A stretch of DNA of 64,000 bases from Raffaelea ambrosiae (Eukaryota > Ascomycota > Sordariomycetes > Ophiostomatales > Ophiostomataceae), in assembly GCA_002778195.1 (NCBI GenBank), contig PCDI01000002.1:1054001-1118000 (forward strand), written 5' to 3'. Every line of letters begins with the position of its first letter. Position 1 is the stretch's first letter. The position numbers were made by a program, and so were the translations under genes. Of the stretch, positions 10,501 to 22,920 are shown one piece after another. Below the pieces are notes generated by a model. It made no database searches. It was not told where the DNA came from and saw only the letters and a program-made list of their open reading frames with translations.

Positions 10501-10993
10501 GAACCAGGAGATCTGCTTGTCGACCATGGCTTCGGGGATCCAGCCAGCCTTGCTGATGGCCTCCTTGACTACCCGACAACATTTTGGTCAGTACGAGGAA
10601 GCAGATTAGCGCCTCCCGAGCAACACTCTTGCCTATGTCGACACGGTGTTCCCGGCAGGAAGGTACGTTTTTTTTCTACTTACCCTCCTTCATCTGCTGC
10701 GCCTTTCCCTTGAACTCGGGGGCGACATAGCCCACGGTGGCCGAGCGCAGGACGCGATGGCCGTTGCCGTTGGCGCGGCCAAGGGACGTGCTGCTGATGT
10801 GGCTCGGCTGGGGCGAGGGATGGCGGTCGGCAACATCCCGCACCCTGTCGACCAGCTTGTGGGAGATGGGCGACGCCACGGTCGGCGACGCCGCAATCTC
10901 GTCTTCACCAGGCATGGCGGGTTCCACGTAGTCTGGGAATCTGCACGGGAGGTCAGTGGTCACGAGAGTCAACATCTTGGCAGCAGCCGACAT
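7549..10993 (-). CDS. gdh2: NAD-specific glutamate dehydrogenase (three exons)
   Basis: Large catabolic enzyme that deaminates glutamate to 2-oxoglutarate with NAD+. Exons are 10993-10684, 10568-7649 and 7582-7549. Intron 1 (115 bp, donor GTAAGT, acceptor TAG) joins KEV|KEAISKAGWIPE. Intron 2 (66 bp, donor GTAAGT, branch CTAAC, acceptor TAG) leads to a 34-bp last exon, so the protein ends FFDF-MSRR instead of stopping at the TAA inside the donor. Length is about 1,087 residues, as in other fungal NAD-GDHs. Family marks are WFYYELGIDDVYFQ near the start, the substrate region RDIARGGIRIVKSRSKEAY, GGSKGVILL, and the dinucleotide domain with FVPCGGRPESIDL and KDASANKGGVTSSS. The start at 10993 is the only one compatible with exon 1, but a further 5' exon is not excluded because the N-terminus is variable. 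Confidence 0.93.
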
Positions 10994-11070
10994 GGCGAGC
11001 GCGGACAGGGAGGCGAAGACTGTGGAGATGGGCAGCTGGATGTGTGGAAGAGCGAGATAAGAGAGGAGAA

Positions 11071-11085
11071 AAGAGAGAGAGAGAG

Positions 11086-11122
<37 letters not shown>
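11071..11122 (+). repeat. GA microsatellite upstream of gdh2
   Basis: Nearly pure (GA)n with one GGG interruption, about 80-130 bp upstream of the gdh2 start codon, hence CT-rich on the coding strand. Confidence 0.9.
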
Positions 11123-11125
<3 letters not shown>

Positions 11126-12670
11126 AACAGAGAAAATGCCCCGGGAGAATCAAAGGGGAATCAAAGGGATTCAAATATAAGAGGGAGATCCAATGACAGG
11201 GTGTGAAAAGACCAGATGCTTTGCCGTGGCACAAAGCCAGCGTGCGAGAGAGGGAGAAAGATACAGGGAGACGGCAAAGGGCTGAAAGGGGGCCTCGCAT
11301 TTGTACGAATCCATCAGGCGGCTCAACATGGCTCTGACTCCTCGCTCAGACACGTCCACCGCCATTCCAGAGCCCCCCGATCATCAAGAGATCCCGCCTC
11401 TCGGCATCGGCGAGCTGGCAGGGCCATGGCGGCATACAGAGCATGCAGCACGCACAAGGTCTGCAGGCACGCGCAATGCACGGAAAGGCGGTCGCAACAT
11501 CAGATTAGAGAGGCTTCAGAAGCGCGCTCCGGGAGGGTCCTCCGGAGACGTGTGAGTCAAGGGCATCCAGATCAGCCAGCACAGGCGAGACAGCCTAACA
11601 GCAGCTCAGCTGGAAAGCGACCGCGCTGGCGGACGCAGAGCCAGAGCCACGCAGAAATGAAGGCCGTATCGGGACTTTTCAGCCCCTTGCAGCTTCATTT
11701 CCTGCGCCGTCCCAATTTTTCTGCTTCCTGAAATTTCTCGCAAATTTCTCGCTCTTCTTCCCTTTTCGGCAGTGTACGGTGTATGTACAAGGCACGCCCC
11801 TTCACGCACAAGTGCCGTTATCTCGAACCCAGGCGGGCGCAAGCAAGTCTCACCGCAAGACGCTCGCAGGGTACTGATAAGGCCCGCAGAAGTCGCCCCT
11901 CTCCCTTTCTCTCGCGGCAGCCGATTGGTGATGTAGTTTAACAAAATACATACCGGTTTGGGTTGTAATTGGGTTTTCAGCAAGGGCGCTTGTCGTTTCG
12001 GCAGGGCGGATCTACCGATCGAAAACGAAGAGGGGGGCGAGTGGTGTGAAAAGCTTGCGCAAGCGGCAGGCCTACAATTCCATATGCTCGGCAAACGAGG
12101 CTCTACCAGAGGCGGTCTTGTCTTTCTATCGCCTTCTTTTCTTCGAAAGCAGTGTCAGAAATGAGTGTGCCAGATTGAGAAAAGTGCAGAGAGCCAGGAG
12201 ATCGGCTGTTTATAGCCAGGGGAGACAGCTAGGCAGGCCAGGACGAGCGGCCAAAGCAGGAGACAGAGAGCAAGCAACAGCACAGCGAGGTGAGGACAGC
12301 CGGCGTAGCGCGGACGGCTGACGGGCTGAGGCCGCCGAGCCTGCTGGCTTCGGGGGCGCACCACCGCGTCTGGTGCTATTTGTGGAAAGATAAGGGAAGG
12401 GGATCAGGCAACGCAGCCATTGGCTTCTGGCCCACGAAGGGAGTGCTGTGTCAGCCCTGGCGGCCTATCATTCGGCCCCGGCGCAAGGCATGGATAAACC
12501 AACGGGCAGAAACAGCCCAGACTAAGCCAAGGGGCGCCCATTGGACCCCAATGGCAAGATGGAAGCATGGAAAAGGGGCGAGAAGGTGTGGTGTGCAGGG
12601 AATGTGCAGGAAGGACAGCAGGTGAAGCAGCAAAAGAAGCAGGAAAAGGCAGGGAAAGGTAAGAGGAAGC

Positions 12671-12728
12671 AGGAATCGCAGGATACACAGGATACACAGG
12701 AAGCACAGGAAACGCAGGAAGCACAGGA
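12671..12728 (+). repeat. Short minisatellite, unit about 10 bp
   Basis: Five to six imperfect copies of ACACAGGATAC / GCACAGGAAA inside a purine-rich stretch. Confidence 0.75.
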
Positions 12729-15700
12729 CGATGCGCGCAGGGGTCGAGATAAGACGCGATAAGCACGCAGGAACACGAACCAGACAAGGGCAACTTACAA
12801 CAGGGGCCAAGCGAGCGAGCAAGACCACGAATCGGGGTGCGGTTGAAGCGGTTGTTGAGATGAGGGGAGGAGGGAGACGACAGACGATGAGCAGAAACTG
12901 GGAAAGAGAAGAAGAACAAGAACGAAGAGCTTGTCTGGGCAAAACGGGAAACAGGGAGAAGAGAACCAAGACAAGCACGGAACTGGCCTGGCCAAAAATA
13001 GCAGCTTCGACGAGGCAATGGCTGTGTGGCTGCGGCGCTCCTTCCTCGTGAGGACAGCTTGGAGACAATGGAAATCGGGAGCTAGGACGAGAGCTAATAG
13101 ATGGATGAGAGTTACGAAGCTCAAAAGAAGACGAGCCCGACAGACAGGGAAGGAATGGCCGGCCGCGCCTGCCAATTTATACTTTGCTCGTGTCTGGCCG
13201 CCTCTGTCCTCGCGAACGAGTCATCCAGTCCATGTACTTTGCAGGCTTTTCTCATTCTTCTTTACGAGCCCAGTGACGAACCAGCCGCGCAGGCAAGCCC
13301 AACGCTTTCTTCGCCGTTCTCCCCGCCCCGCCACCCCCCCCAACGGGCGGCCGTCCTCCCTCCTCCCTGGCTTTCCATTCGTGTTTCCCTCTTTGACTGC
13401 TGCCATGGTGCGCCGTGTGTGGCCTCGTTTCGTCTGTCTATTTTCTTATTATTGTTGGTAGCTTCTGACCGTCGAAGCAAAAAGGCGTCACGATTTGCTG
13501 TTAGTGCATTAGCGGGAGAGCGGGTCCCCCCCACCTGCCTTCTTGATTCGGTCGGTACACGGTCGTGCCTGGCAGAACGGGGCACGGTGTGGATGCAGTG
13601 CATGAATGGACCCCGCGCGTATCCGCACAGTGTTTGCAGCAACGCCGTTCTGGGCAGGTCTTTCCGGCTATTGAAGGCTCACGATGTATTTTTGGGGTCA
13701 GCGTGTACTTTGCGAGCCTTTGCGTGTATCTCTGCATACCTTAGCTTGTATCTTTGCGTGTGTCTCGGCACGTGACTGGGCAAAATCTTCAGTCCATCTC
13801 GATTATCTCTGGGTCTTCTCTCTGGCTTCTGAGCCCATCAGACTGTGCTGGGCCGTGCTGGTCGCATGCATTCTTGTTGGTGGTCTCACGGGAGTTCAAG
13901 TCTCGCATTTTTCCTTGCTTCCTACTCGGTCTTCGACTGTTCTCGCCTTTCCTTTGTCCTTACTCGGTTCTCAATTTGTCTCAGTTTTTCCCAACTTTCT
14001 CCTCATTTTCTCCTCAATTTTGCTCCTCAATTTTACTCCTCTCCAATTTTTTTTTCCTTTTTTCTTTTTTTTTCGCATCATTCCCCAGTCTTAGTCCCCC
14101 CTCTTCTTGTTGGAGCACCAAATCTCCATCTGTCTCCTTTCACCACTTGGCCTCATCGTCTCCCCAATGGCGTCTTACCGCCACTTTGGCCCAATAGCAC
14201 GGCCTTGCATGCCGGCGGGTTTGCACCATTTGCCCCGGATTGTCCAGAACTGGCCAGGAACGCAAGCACGGCGTCCTGGCTGCAGCGCTCGTGATGTGTC
14301 AAGTCCTGTTGGCCAGTACGTAAAACGACCGCCGAATACGTAAGAATATGAACCCAGCCCCAGGTCAACCAGCGCGGCCAGCTGTGCCAGGTCAGCGCCT
14401 CCCCTCACGATGCCGGGCGGGTGACCCTGATCGCCGTGCGTGGCGCCCAACAGGGAGTTTCCATTAAGTTTCCATTACCCCCTTTTTACGGAATACTGCC
14501 GGGGTGGCCATTCCCCAGGTCTGCACGGGACATACCGTATTTGGCGGCACTCTGTCTGGGGAGCCGATCCTGTGATGTGCATGGAGGATCCTGCTTTTGC
14601 GTATTGTGTAATACCGACTGTCCAGCTGTCCAGTAATACTCGCAACTAGTTGTCGTGCGTCTCCAGCGTACCACGGTACATCCCTTTGTACTTAGTCTAC
14701 TTCCTTTCGTAGCTGGTCTACTTGCCCGCGGTACCTGTCTACCTCTGCGGCTGCTGCTCTTCACTGCACTCGCTTCCCAGCCCAGTTCTTGCCAGTTCTT
14801 TCTGGTTTCCGTGCAGACTTCGCCTCAGCAGCCCGGCCTGGGCTCTCTGGGCGGTGAAAACCCAAATCACCAAATTCAAACTTGTTGGGAGCTGCTCGGC
14901 ATGACTGGAGGACCCTGCCAATCACGCGCCCAGTCTCGACCACATCGGGATGGCGTTCCATGGGCCAGTAAGCCTATTCGTCCAAATAACCGGGGGGCGG
15001 TCAGTTTGCCAGACCCACCCGAGGTTGCGGACAGGAGCTTTCCCAACTTGCCCAACTTTCCGTCCACTCGGAATCCCCAGCCGTAGTTTTCCTCTCCGGG
15101 TCGGCATCCGGCACAAGGTGTGATCGGGATGCTCAGTGGACTTGTGTGGACAGCATCTCCATGGTGGCTGTGATGGCAAAGATTGGCAAAAAAAAAAAAA
15201 TGGAAGGCGGTGGAAAGGAGACGACAGTCAAACCCGCCAGGCATATTAGTTAACCCAAGTCTCGGTTTTTGCTTAGTGAGAGACAATTCGACTTCCATCT
15301 CTATCGCCTGTTTCAGATCTGACACTGCTTGCATCTACGGTGTAGCTACAGGCATGTTCCTGCAAAGACGCCACATCAAGCATGAGACTCCAGACCAACA
15401 TCTGCCACTCTGCATGGCGCATCGCAGTCACTGTAGGTCGCAAATAGCTCAACGGACTTCTCCAATGCCGTGAAAACGATCACCTCCAATCTGCATCCTG
15501 CACGGCACATTCTGCCGATCGTCCGTCCGTCGATACGGTCACCGGTTATCAGCCATCCAGTCAAGCAGTATTGCCAACGAAGAAATTGACCCGTCAATGA
15601 TTAACTCGTAAAAGATGACACTAAATTCCTGAAGCTTCACCGACGTAGTCTTCAGTATGCGGTGGTGATGTTGCCCGGGTGGAGAAAGCTGCCCTTGCGC

Positions 15701-15877
15701 CCTGTCGTATGGAAAAGCAGACGGACAGTCCAGCACGTCTGTGGCTGGGATCCCGCGCTCCAAGATTTGTCAGAATACACTACAATATCGCCTTGGAGAC
15801 TGGTATTGGATGTGAACAATCTCTAGTAGACATATGATTGTCCAGTGCCATGCAATACCTCGTTGGTTTTATACACT

Positions 15878-17625
15878 CTATCCCCTGTATGCCAGAATCT
15901 TCGCCACGGCAGCCTCGGCCACAACCATGACAATGGCCTGGTTGTTGCCGGTAGGGAGGTCCGGGTGGATGCTGCCGTCGACAATGAACTGCGGGAAAGC
16001 CCGTGTTAGTACAAGTCTGAGTGACACGGGGGGGGGTTTCTCTTCTCAGAACCTACCAAGTTGTCCATGCCGTAGACTTTGGTGTTGGTGTCGACAACAG
16101 ATGTGCCCGTGTACCGGCCATCATCAGTGCCCAGCCTGGCCGTGTTGGCAAAGTGGACGCCGTTGGCGAGCGAGCCAATGATGGCCGATGTGTTCAGGTA
16201 GGTCTGCAGAGCGAAACCCGTGGACGGGTCCGTGATGCTGTCCACCATGCTCTGAACAAAGGCCGTGGCGGCTTCCCTGTCGCCCGCCGTCTGGAGATAC
16301 GGCGACGTCTCAAAGTAGGTGCTGCCGTCCTCCTGCAAGCCCAGCACACCCGACGAAGTCGCGCCGTGGGTCATGTAGGTCGTGATGGTCACAGTGTCCT
16401 TGCCCGAGGCAGCACACGATCCCTGGTAGTAGCGGGTGTTTCCATCGCTGCCGACATTGGACGAGAAGAAGATGACGCGGTGGCGGCCCTGGCTCATGAT
16501 GCCAGAGCCCTTCGTCTCGTACAGGTCAATGTCGGCCACGTCGCTGCCGTTGAGCATGCTGGTGGTGTCGGGGATGGTGTACGGGGTGTTGTCGATGGCA
16601 GCCTGGCTGGTGTTGACGACAATGTAGAAGATGGGGTGGTCCTTGAGGCCAACGCCCACAGGGAGGTTGATCCATTCCTTCTTCGGCGGGACAGCAACGC
16701 CGGACCTGTTGGCAATCTCGATCTGCGCGGCCGGGCCAATGCCCGAGTTGAAGAGAACACGCGGCGTCGACAGGGCGCCAGCAGCCAGGATGACACGACC
16801 GCCAGTGTTCAGGTTGGCGGTCGAAATGCTGCCGGTGTCGACGTCCTCGATCTCGACGCCGGAGACGCGGCTCCCATCGCGGACGAGCCGGGTCACCTTG
16901 GTGCGCAGGCGGTAGCTGAAGTTCTTGCGCTGCAGAGCCAGAGGCAAATAGGTGCGAACAGGGCCAGCGCGCATGGCGTCCTTGATGTTCCAGGCCGGGT
17001 GGCTGTACACCTGGTGCTTCTCGTTGGGCTGGGCGCTCATGTCGACGGCCTTCCAGCCAATCCTGGCAAGGAAGCCAGACAGAGTGCTGTAGAGGCCCTG
17101 ATCATACAGCTGGCCGTTTTCCGAGGGCAGGGTAGAGCCTGGGTTGCGGCTGTAGAGGCGCTGGGCCGCCGAGGCAACATCTTTCCACTTCCAACCGGTG
17201 GGCCACTTGTCGTCAAAGTCGTGGCTGGGCGGGTGGACAAAGACCATGTAGTTCACGGTGACGCCACCGCCCAGGACACAGGCGGCATTTGTGCCAGGGG
17301 TGTCGGGGCAGATGTAGTCCTCCCACAGGCCGCTGACGCCACTGACAGCAGCCGACAGACCGGGGACATCGATGGGGGTGAGGGAGCTGTTCCAGCTGAG
17401 GCTGTAGTTGGACCCGGTGGCAACGGTTGGGCCGTGGCCACGCTCAAGCAGCAAGACCTTCTTGTTCGCCTCGGCCAGCCGCTCGGAAGTGATGATGCCA
17501 GACGGACCACCACCGACGACGATGTAGTCGTAGGTCTCCTGGGAGGTCTTCTGGGGGTGGGCTTCGGTGCCTGTAGCCAGGGACAGGGCGGCAGCAGCCA
17601 GGCGTTTGAAAAGTGAGGAACGCAT
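15878..17625 (-). CDS. Secreted GMC oxidoreductase, cellobiose-dehydrogenase-like flavodomain
   Basis: FAD-dependent sugar or alcohol dehydrogenase of the GMC superfamily, most like the flavin domain of cellobiose dehydrogenase (AA3_1). Exon 1 is 17625-16057 and exon 2 is 15988-15878; the 68-bp intron has donor GTAGGT and acceptor CGCAG, phase 0. The product is 559 residues: signal peptide (about 1-22), ADP-binding motif YDYIVVGGGPSG (32-43), ACVLGGGVTVN, and catalytic pair His491 (GVHFANTARLGTDDG) and Asn538 (PTGNNQA). Without exon 2 the enzyme would lack the catalytic Asn. There is no N-terminal haem b domain and no C-terminal cellulose-binding module, so any electron transfer to a partner would have to be direct or through a mediator. 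The ATG at 17625 starts at the signal peptide; an upstream in-frame ATG (17709) would bury it. An unsequenced activity such as sugar dehydrogenase is equally possible. Confidence 0.88.
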
Positions 17626-19712
17626 TGTGAGACAAGGAACTCGGATGTCTTGTGCGAATCGCAACTCTGCGGGCGAAGACTGGCTCTCCTCGCAAAGGGT
17701 GTCTCTCACACAGCCTACGGGTCATGGCATACTCGCGTCTTTTTAATCTTGATGGCAGCTTTGTTCACCACCGGGCCGGCGATGGGCTTTCGGGCGTACT
17801 CCCCTGTTCGTCCCATGTCAGGCCCGGTCGAGGACCACTAAATGTGGTCCTGGTGGACGTAGCATCCGATTTTACCTGGATGGGGACAGGGAAAATCTCT
17901 CCCGGGGTTGGGCTAAGCCGTGGACTACAGAAAACTCTGATGTTGCAGTATCCACCAGCAGGACTAGCACAAAGTGACAGGCCGTTCCACATGGTCTTGC
18001 TTGGACAAACAAGTGCAGAATAAAAGATGGAAGCGTGGTGGTGCGGTAAAATAAAGCGTTGTGTACGAGCATGCATCAAAAGAGAATGCAGTGAGGGGGC
18101 AACTCTACAAGGAGACAGATATTCCGGTACTCTCCCTGTCCATCAACACGAAAGATACGGAGTGGAGGTAAAAGTCGGGCTTGTACGAGTAGTACTCAAG
18201 CCTGGCCACCTGGCTGTTGTCAACTCGGAGCACAACCTTCCAAGGGATCCACTGCCTTCCCACCTCGACACTGCAATGGGATCTGATACACGCGTCGAAG
18301 AAACTAGACGGGAAGCTAGGCAGGGCCCCAGGTGCGGCAAATACCCGATCTAGAAGCTCTTGTGATGTTTGGCTTCGGCGCGGGCAACCGAGCCCCCCCG
18401 TTTTTCATCTTATCTTGTGGATCAGCATCCATTTGGGCGTGGATCAGCGCACGTCCGATCTTCGGACCGTCATCATGGCATTGGTAGGCGGCAAGCCTCG
18501 AAAGCTTGACATTGGCCACTAGAGGAAAAGTTTCAACCGGCAAGTTCCAGAGTCTCTCTTGATCGAGGCTGGCCACATGGCACTCCGAATGCTTGTTTTC
18601 GCATGGCAGTGGCGATCATCTGCAGTTTTGAGTTCCGGGGAATTCAAACAGCTAGCCTTGGCAGCGAGTCTGGGGAGTGCCTGGGGAGTTTACTATGTAG
18701 CTAGTCCTTAAGAGTGCTTAATGGTCTGTTGGTCTTTGTAGTTAGTCTTCACAGTCAGTCTTCGCAGCCAGTTCCGAGCCTGCACGTTCGCAGGTATCAT
18801 GATACTTGAGCAAGATGCCTGTCCACCATGAAGTCATTCGCGTACCCTGGCGACTGTATCCGTTCACAGACCCCTGTCTACTGCTCCACAACGGAAGCAA
18901 GCGCATCGCACAGAGCATAAGAAAAGAGGACCACCATCTGCTGTTCTCGGATATGCAGACTGGACTCGGACGAGCTCTGGTGCCGCTGCTCCATTTTCGT
19001 TGGACGAGAACATCATAGGCTTTTCGGACAGACTGCCTACCGGAAGGCTCGGTTCCTGCATGGTCCACATATCCAGACTCGACGTGGAAGTACGAAGAAC
19101 GGAAACAGTGGGTGAAAGCGACAGGTCTACGAAGCAGCAGCGCGTTGGGAAGTGCCATGCTGGGTGTCAACGGCAGTGCTCGGCAAGGAATCTGCAAAAG
19201 TGGCAAGAGCGGGTGACTAAGAATCCAATTGATATTCCTGCCTGGAATGATTTCCCGTAGCAGTCTCGCCAGGAGAAGGACAAGCGACAGGTTGCGAAAA
19301 GAAACAGGAATGGACGACAGATGCAGGCGAGAAGAGGGCGCAGGACATGCCTACAGTGCTATTAGAGACAAAGCCGAGTCCAGCCGCACCGTAGCGGGCC
19401 AGTGTGGGGTATATCTGCCCCGCTCGCGAGGACGGTGCAAGACCGGCGTGCCGGACGAGGCACCGCAGAAAGGCTCGCTCCTTCCTCACTGGAGCTTCAG
19501 CGATCACGTCTTTTTTTCGCCCTTTGCCGCTTGCGCCCCAGCTTGCAGCTTAGTGACACACAGTACAACACGCGCATACGCACATCACATGCGAGGCTAC
19601 CTACACGGACACCGATACGTGCACACACACACACGTATAGCCTCTCTCTTTGTCTGCTTCCTTGTCTGCTTCCTTGTCTGCTTCCCTGCCTGCTTCTTTG
19701 TCTTGCTGCTCG
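17626..19712. other. Intergenic region between the GMC gene and kynureninase
   Basis: Upstream regions of two divergent genes. The reading frames here (for example a 154-codon frame on the minus strand at 18742-19206) have no family resemblance. It ends with a 12-bp tandem repeat just before the kynureninase start. Confidence 0.55.
19651..19705 (+). repeat. 12-bp tandem repeat in the kynureninase leader
   Basis: Unit TGTCTGCTTCCT repeated about four times with decay at the 3' side, ending 8 bp before the start codon. Confidence 0.85.
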
Positions 19713-21324
19713 ATGGATCAGCTCGAGGCGGCCCGAGATAAGGCCAGGGCGCTGGATCAGGAGGACAAGCTGAGGCACCTGCGAGACGAGTTTCTGATTC
19801 CGTCGCGGAAGCAGATCGCCAGCGACTCTCTGGCACCCGTAGAGGCGGCCGAAGAGGGCGCGAAGAAGACCGTGTACCTGTGCGGCAACTCGCTGGGTCT
19901 GCAGCCGAAGCGGGTGGGCGAGAGGGTGCAGCAGTATCTCTCGACCTGGGCGGCGCAGGGCGTGCAGGGCCACTTCAAGCCGCTCAAGGACAGCCCGCTG
20001 CCGACATGGCTGGACGCCGACGCGCGGGCGGCAAGCATGATGGCGCCGATTGTGGGCGCAGAGACGTCCGAGGTGGCGATGATGCAGACGCTGACGGCCA
20101 ACCTGCACCTGCTGCTGTCTGCGTTTTACCGACCCGATGCCAATGGACGCCATAAGATTATTCTGGAGAGCAAAGCTTTCCCCAGTGACCATGTAAATTT
20201 GCCCACAATTTGCCCACGTGGGGGGGGGGGGATGGAGAGGAAGAGACAAAAGTGGAGAGATAAAGGCATCAAGAAAGACAAGATGAGAGACAATGCGAGA
20301 GAAGAAGATGAACAAGAGACAAATGAGCTGACGCAATCTTCAGTTCGCCGTCGAGTCGCAGATCCGGCACCATGGCCTCCAGACCGAGACGTCCATGGTG
20401 ACGATCGATGCGCCGTTTGGCGACAGCAGCACGGCGGTGACGACATACGACATCATGTCGGCCATCTCCAAGCACGCGGCTACGACGGCGGTGCTGCTGC
20501 TGCCGGGGATCCAGTTCTACACGGGCGAGCTGTTCGACATCAGCGCGATCACCAGCTTTGCGCACCACCACGGGATCTTTGTGATCTGGGACCTGGCGCA
20601 CGCGGTGGGCAATGTGCCGCTGCGGCTGCACGACTGGGACGTGGACGCGGCGGTGTGGTGCACGTACAAGTACCTCAACAGCGGGCCGGGCGGCATCGGC
20701 GGGCTGTTTGTGCACGAGCGGAACAGCCGGGTGACGCGGGCGGCGACGGACGAGCAGCCGGAGACGGGCTACACTAACCGGCTGGCCGGATGGTGGGGCA
20801 ACGACAAGGCGACGCGGTTTGTCATGGCCAACCAGTTCCACCCCGTGGCCGGGGCGGCGGGCTTCCAGCTGAGCAACCCGAGCATTCTGGACATCACGGC
20901 GCTGTGCGCGTCGCTCGAGGTGTTTGCGGAGGCCGGCGGCATGGCTGCACTGCGGGCCAAGTCCACGAGCCTGACGGGCTTCCTGGAGAGCCTGCTGGGC
21001 GGCCTGCCCGAGGCGGTGCGCAAGCGGTTCCGCGTGCTGACGCCGTCGGACCCGGCCCAGCGCGGCGCGCAGCTGAGCCTCCTCCTGCTCGAAGAAGACG
21101 AGGAGAAAATGGAAGGCGACGAGGAGAAAGAGAATGCCAAAGAGGGAAGCAAGGGCGCCATCCTCGAGGCAGTGATGGAGTCGCTCGAGGCACAGTCGGT
21201 CGTCGTGGACGATCGCAAGCCCAACGTGATCCGCGTGGCGCCGACTCCGCTGTACAACACGTACGAGGACTGCGTCGACTTTGCCGTCGCGTTCGGGCGG
21301 GCGCTGTCGCGCGGGGATCACTAG
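19713..21324 (+). CDS. BNA5: Kynureninase (two exons)
   Basis: PLP enzyme of the tryptophan-kynurenine-NAD pathway that cleaves kynurenine and 3-hydroxykynurenine to (hydroxy)anthranilate and alanine. Exon 1 is 19713-20192 and exon 2 is 20344-21324. The 151-bp intron has donor GTAAAT, branch point CTGAC and acceptor TTCAG and contains a G-run (20220-20230). It joins FPSDH|FAVESQIRHHG in phase 0. The product is 486 residues. Family marks are the N-terminal YLCGNSLGLQPK, the PLP contacts IWDLAHAVGN (Asp243, His246), the Schiff-base lysine in VWCTYKYLNSGPGG (Lys269) and GWWGNDKATRFVM. A Glu/Lys-rich insert (LEEDEEKMEGDEEKENAKEG, encoded about 21090-21150) lies in the C-terminal domain. The ATG at 19713 is the first in this frame. 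Confidence 0.94.
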
Positions 21325-22899
21325 ACTGGCCAACAGGACGACAGGACATCTACGGCGGCAGAAGGACGACCGAGGGTGTTGTCGTCGTCGTCGTCTATTC
21401 CACCGAGCAAGATTGTCACGAGCGATCACGAGGACCATGAGAGTGACCACGAGGACTATTGAGGGCACGTTGGCGCACATCGCGGGAGCATCGAAGGAAG
21501 ATCGACCGGGGCGTGGAGGAGGCGTGGAGGAGACGTGGAGGAGGGGCAGGGCATTATGGGATGCGGGAGGAGCACTACATTGTCGCGCGAAGGCGAGAAA
21601 GCGAGGAGAAGCAGTCATGATCAGAATGCAGCCGACGAGCAAGGATGAAAGTGGAAGAAAGAACGTGCCACCTGCCCAAACAGCACAAGAGGGATGTCGG
21701 GCAACTCGACCGGGGGGGTTGTTGTCCGTGAGGGGAAGAGACGATGATCGTCGTCTTGGGAGCATCGGCAACCTCGTCGCAGGATGAGGCGTATCTGGCA
21801 AAGTAACTAGTTAGTTGCATGGCAGTGCGCTGGCGCAACACGTGTTGGAACTGAGCCGGTTTGGGTCTTTGGCTGCACAGTTAAGCTCGCAGAGGCACGG
21901 CGGCAAAGTCGCATTGCTCATTTCGGCGGGATATTGAAAGTGCATGCGCAGAAGATTGCAGGGCATGCGACGAGCTCGAAACAACGCTCCATACTCGAAT
22001 GCTACTCGCTGCGGTGGACTTTGCGAACAATACACCGTGCCCCTTGCATGGCTTCATCTTACCTGTAACCAATATTGCTACTACTCGTATGTGTACTTTG
22101 TACTATGGGCGACCTTATGGCTACTAGTCGGCGTTATGCCAGCTGTGGCTGCTGCGAACAATGTGCTGCGAGTACTATCTTACGGGCATTATGCGCCGCA
22201 TTACTATGTATATCCAATATCCCCCCTCTGTGCAAGCACCCCCCCCTGCTGAGGATTGCCACCCCGGTCTTTGCCCAGCGCTGCTGACTGGGCTGCCCAG
22301 GCCAGACTCGGCGCATTGGGCCCCGAATCCACTGGCCTTTTTTTAGACCCAAGCTTCGATCCGACCAGGCCTACCGCAGCCGCCCCAGCACTGCTCCACC
22401 CCAGCACCTGATACACGCTAACGGCCCCCCAGGCCTCTCGGTTCTGCGGTCAGGACTGTCGTTTCTTCCGGGTCTCTCCCTCCATTGGTCTCCGTCCTGC
22501 TGTACCTACCTCCCATCTGGCCTCCATCCGGCCTCTGTCTGGCCTCCATTGCCCATTCCGGCCTGCATCAACAGCATCCACCCCCTTTCCCGGCGACAGG
22601 CTCTCTTTGCTCGTCTGCTCAGCCATCCTCCCAGTACGAGATACGGTGTATCTCACATACTTTGTATCTTACAGGGTAGTCAACTGGTAAGACCCATCTT
22701 TGCTGGCACGCTCCTTCTCTGGTCCCCCCTCCCTGCTTCTCTCCCCTTGATCGGTATTCCTTTGCATCCTCCTTCCTGTCCTCACCGTCGACGCCGCATT
22801 CACGCGACGCCGGCGCGACCGTGCCACCGCTGCCATCTCCACGCGACCGTACGTGGGTGACTGTGACTGTGACTGTGTAAGAGCGTGTCTCCTCCTGAG

Positions 22900-22920
22900 C
22901 CCCCCCCCCCCCCCCCCCCC
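22900..22920 (+). repeat. C homopolymer run
   Basis: Twenty-one consecutive C, length likely unreliable in sequencing. Confidence 0.9.

Larger units (their letters stand above)
10994..15877. other. 4.9-kb region without a recognisable gene
   Basis: Lies between the 5' end of gdh2 and the 3' end of the GMC gene. It contains a GA microsatellite, a minisatellite at 12,671-12,728, a purine-rich stretch (about 12,600-12,970) and a T/C-rich stretch (about 13,900-14,090). Open frames exist but all are low in complexity or lack any family resemblance. A 59-codon frame starting ATG at 14,167, just after the T/C-rich tract, is the best coding candidate, yet I cannot support it. No tRNA was found by eye. 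Confidence 0.5.

Noticed and set aside
10930..10993. Possible extra intron near the gdh2 start
   Set aside because: A branch-like CTGAC and CAG are present, but no acceptable donor lies far enough upstream.
11811..11880. tRNA-like GGGTTCGAGA on the minus strand, and a GTTCAAGTC at 13890
   Set aside because: The T-loop-like bases are not enclosed in a proper stem and no acceptor or anticodon arms fit.
18742..19206. 154-codon minus-strand frame
   Set aside because: No recognisable domain, no leader or splice context; overlaps other random frames.
22900..22920. CRISPR-like or regulatory meaning of short repeats in the window
   Set aside because: All are homopolymers, microsatellites or minisatellites without unique spacers; CRISPR arrays are not expected in a fungal nucleus.
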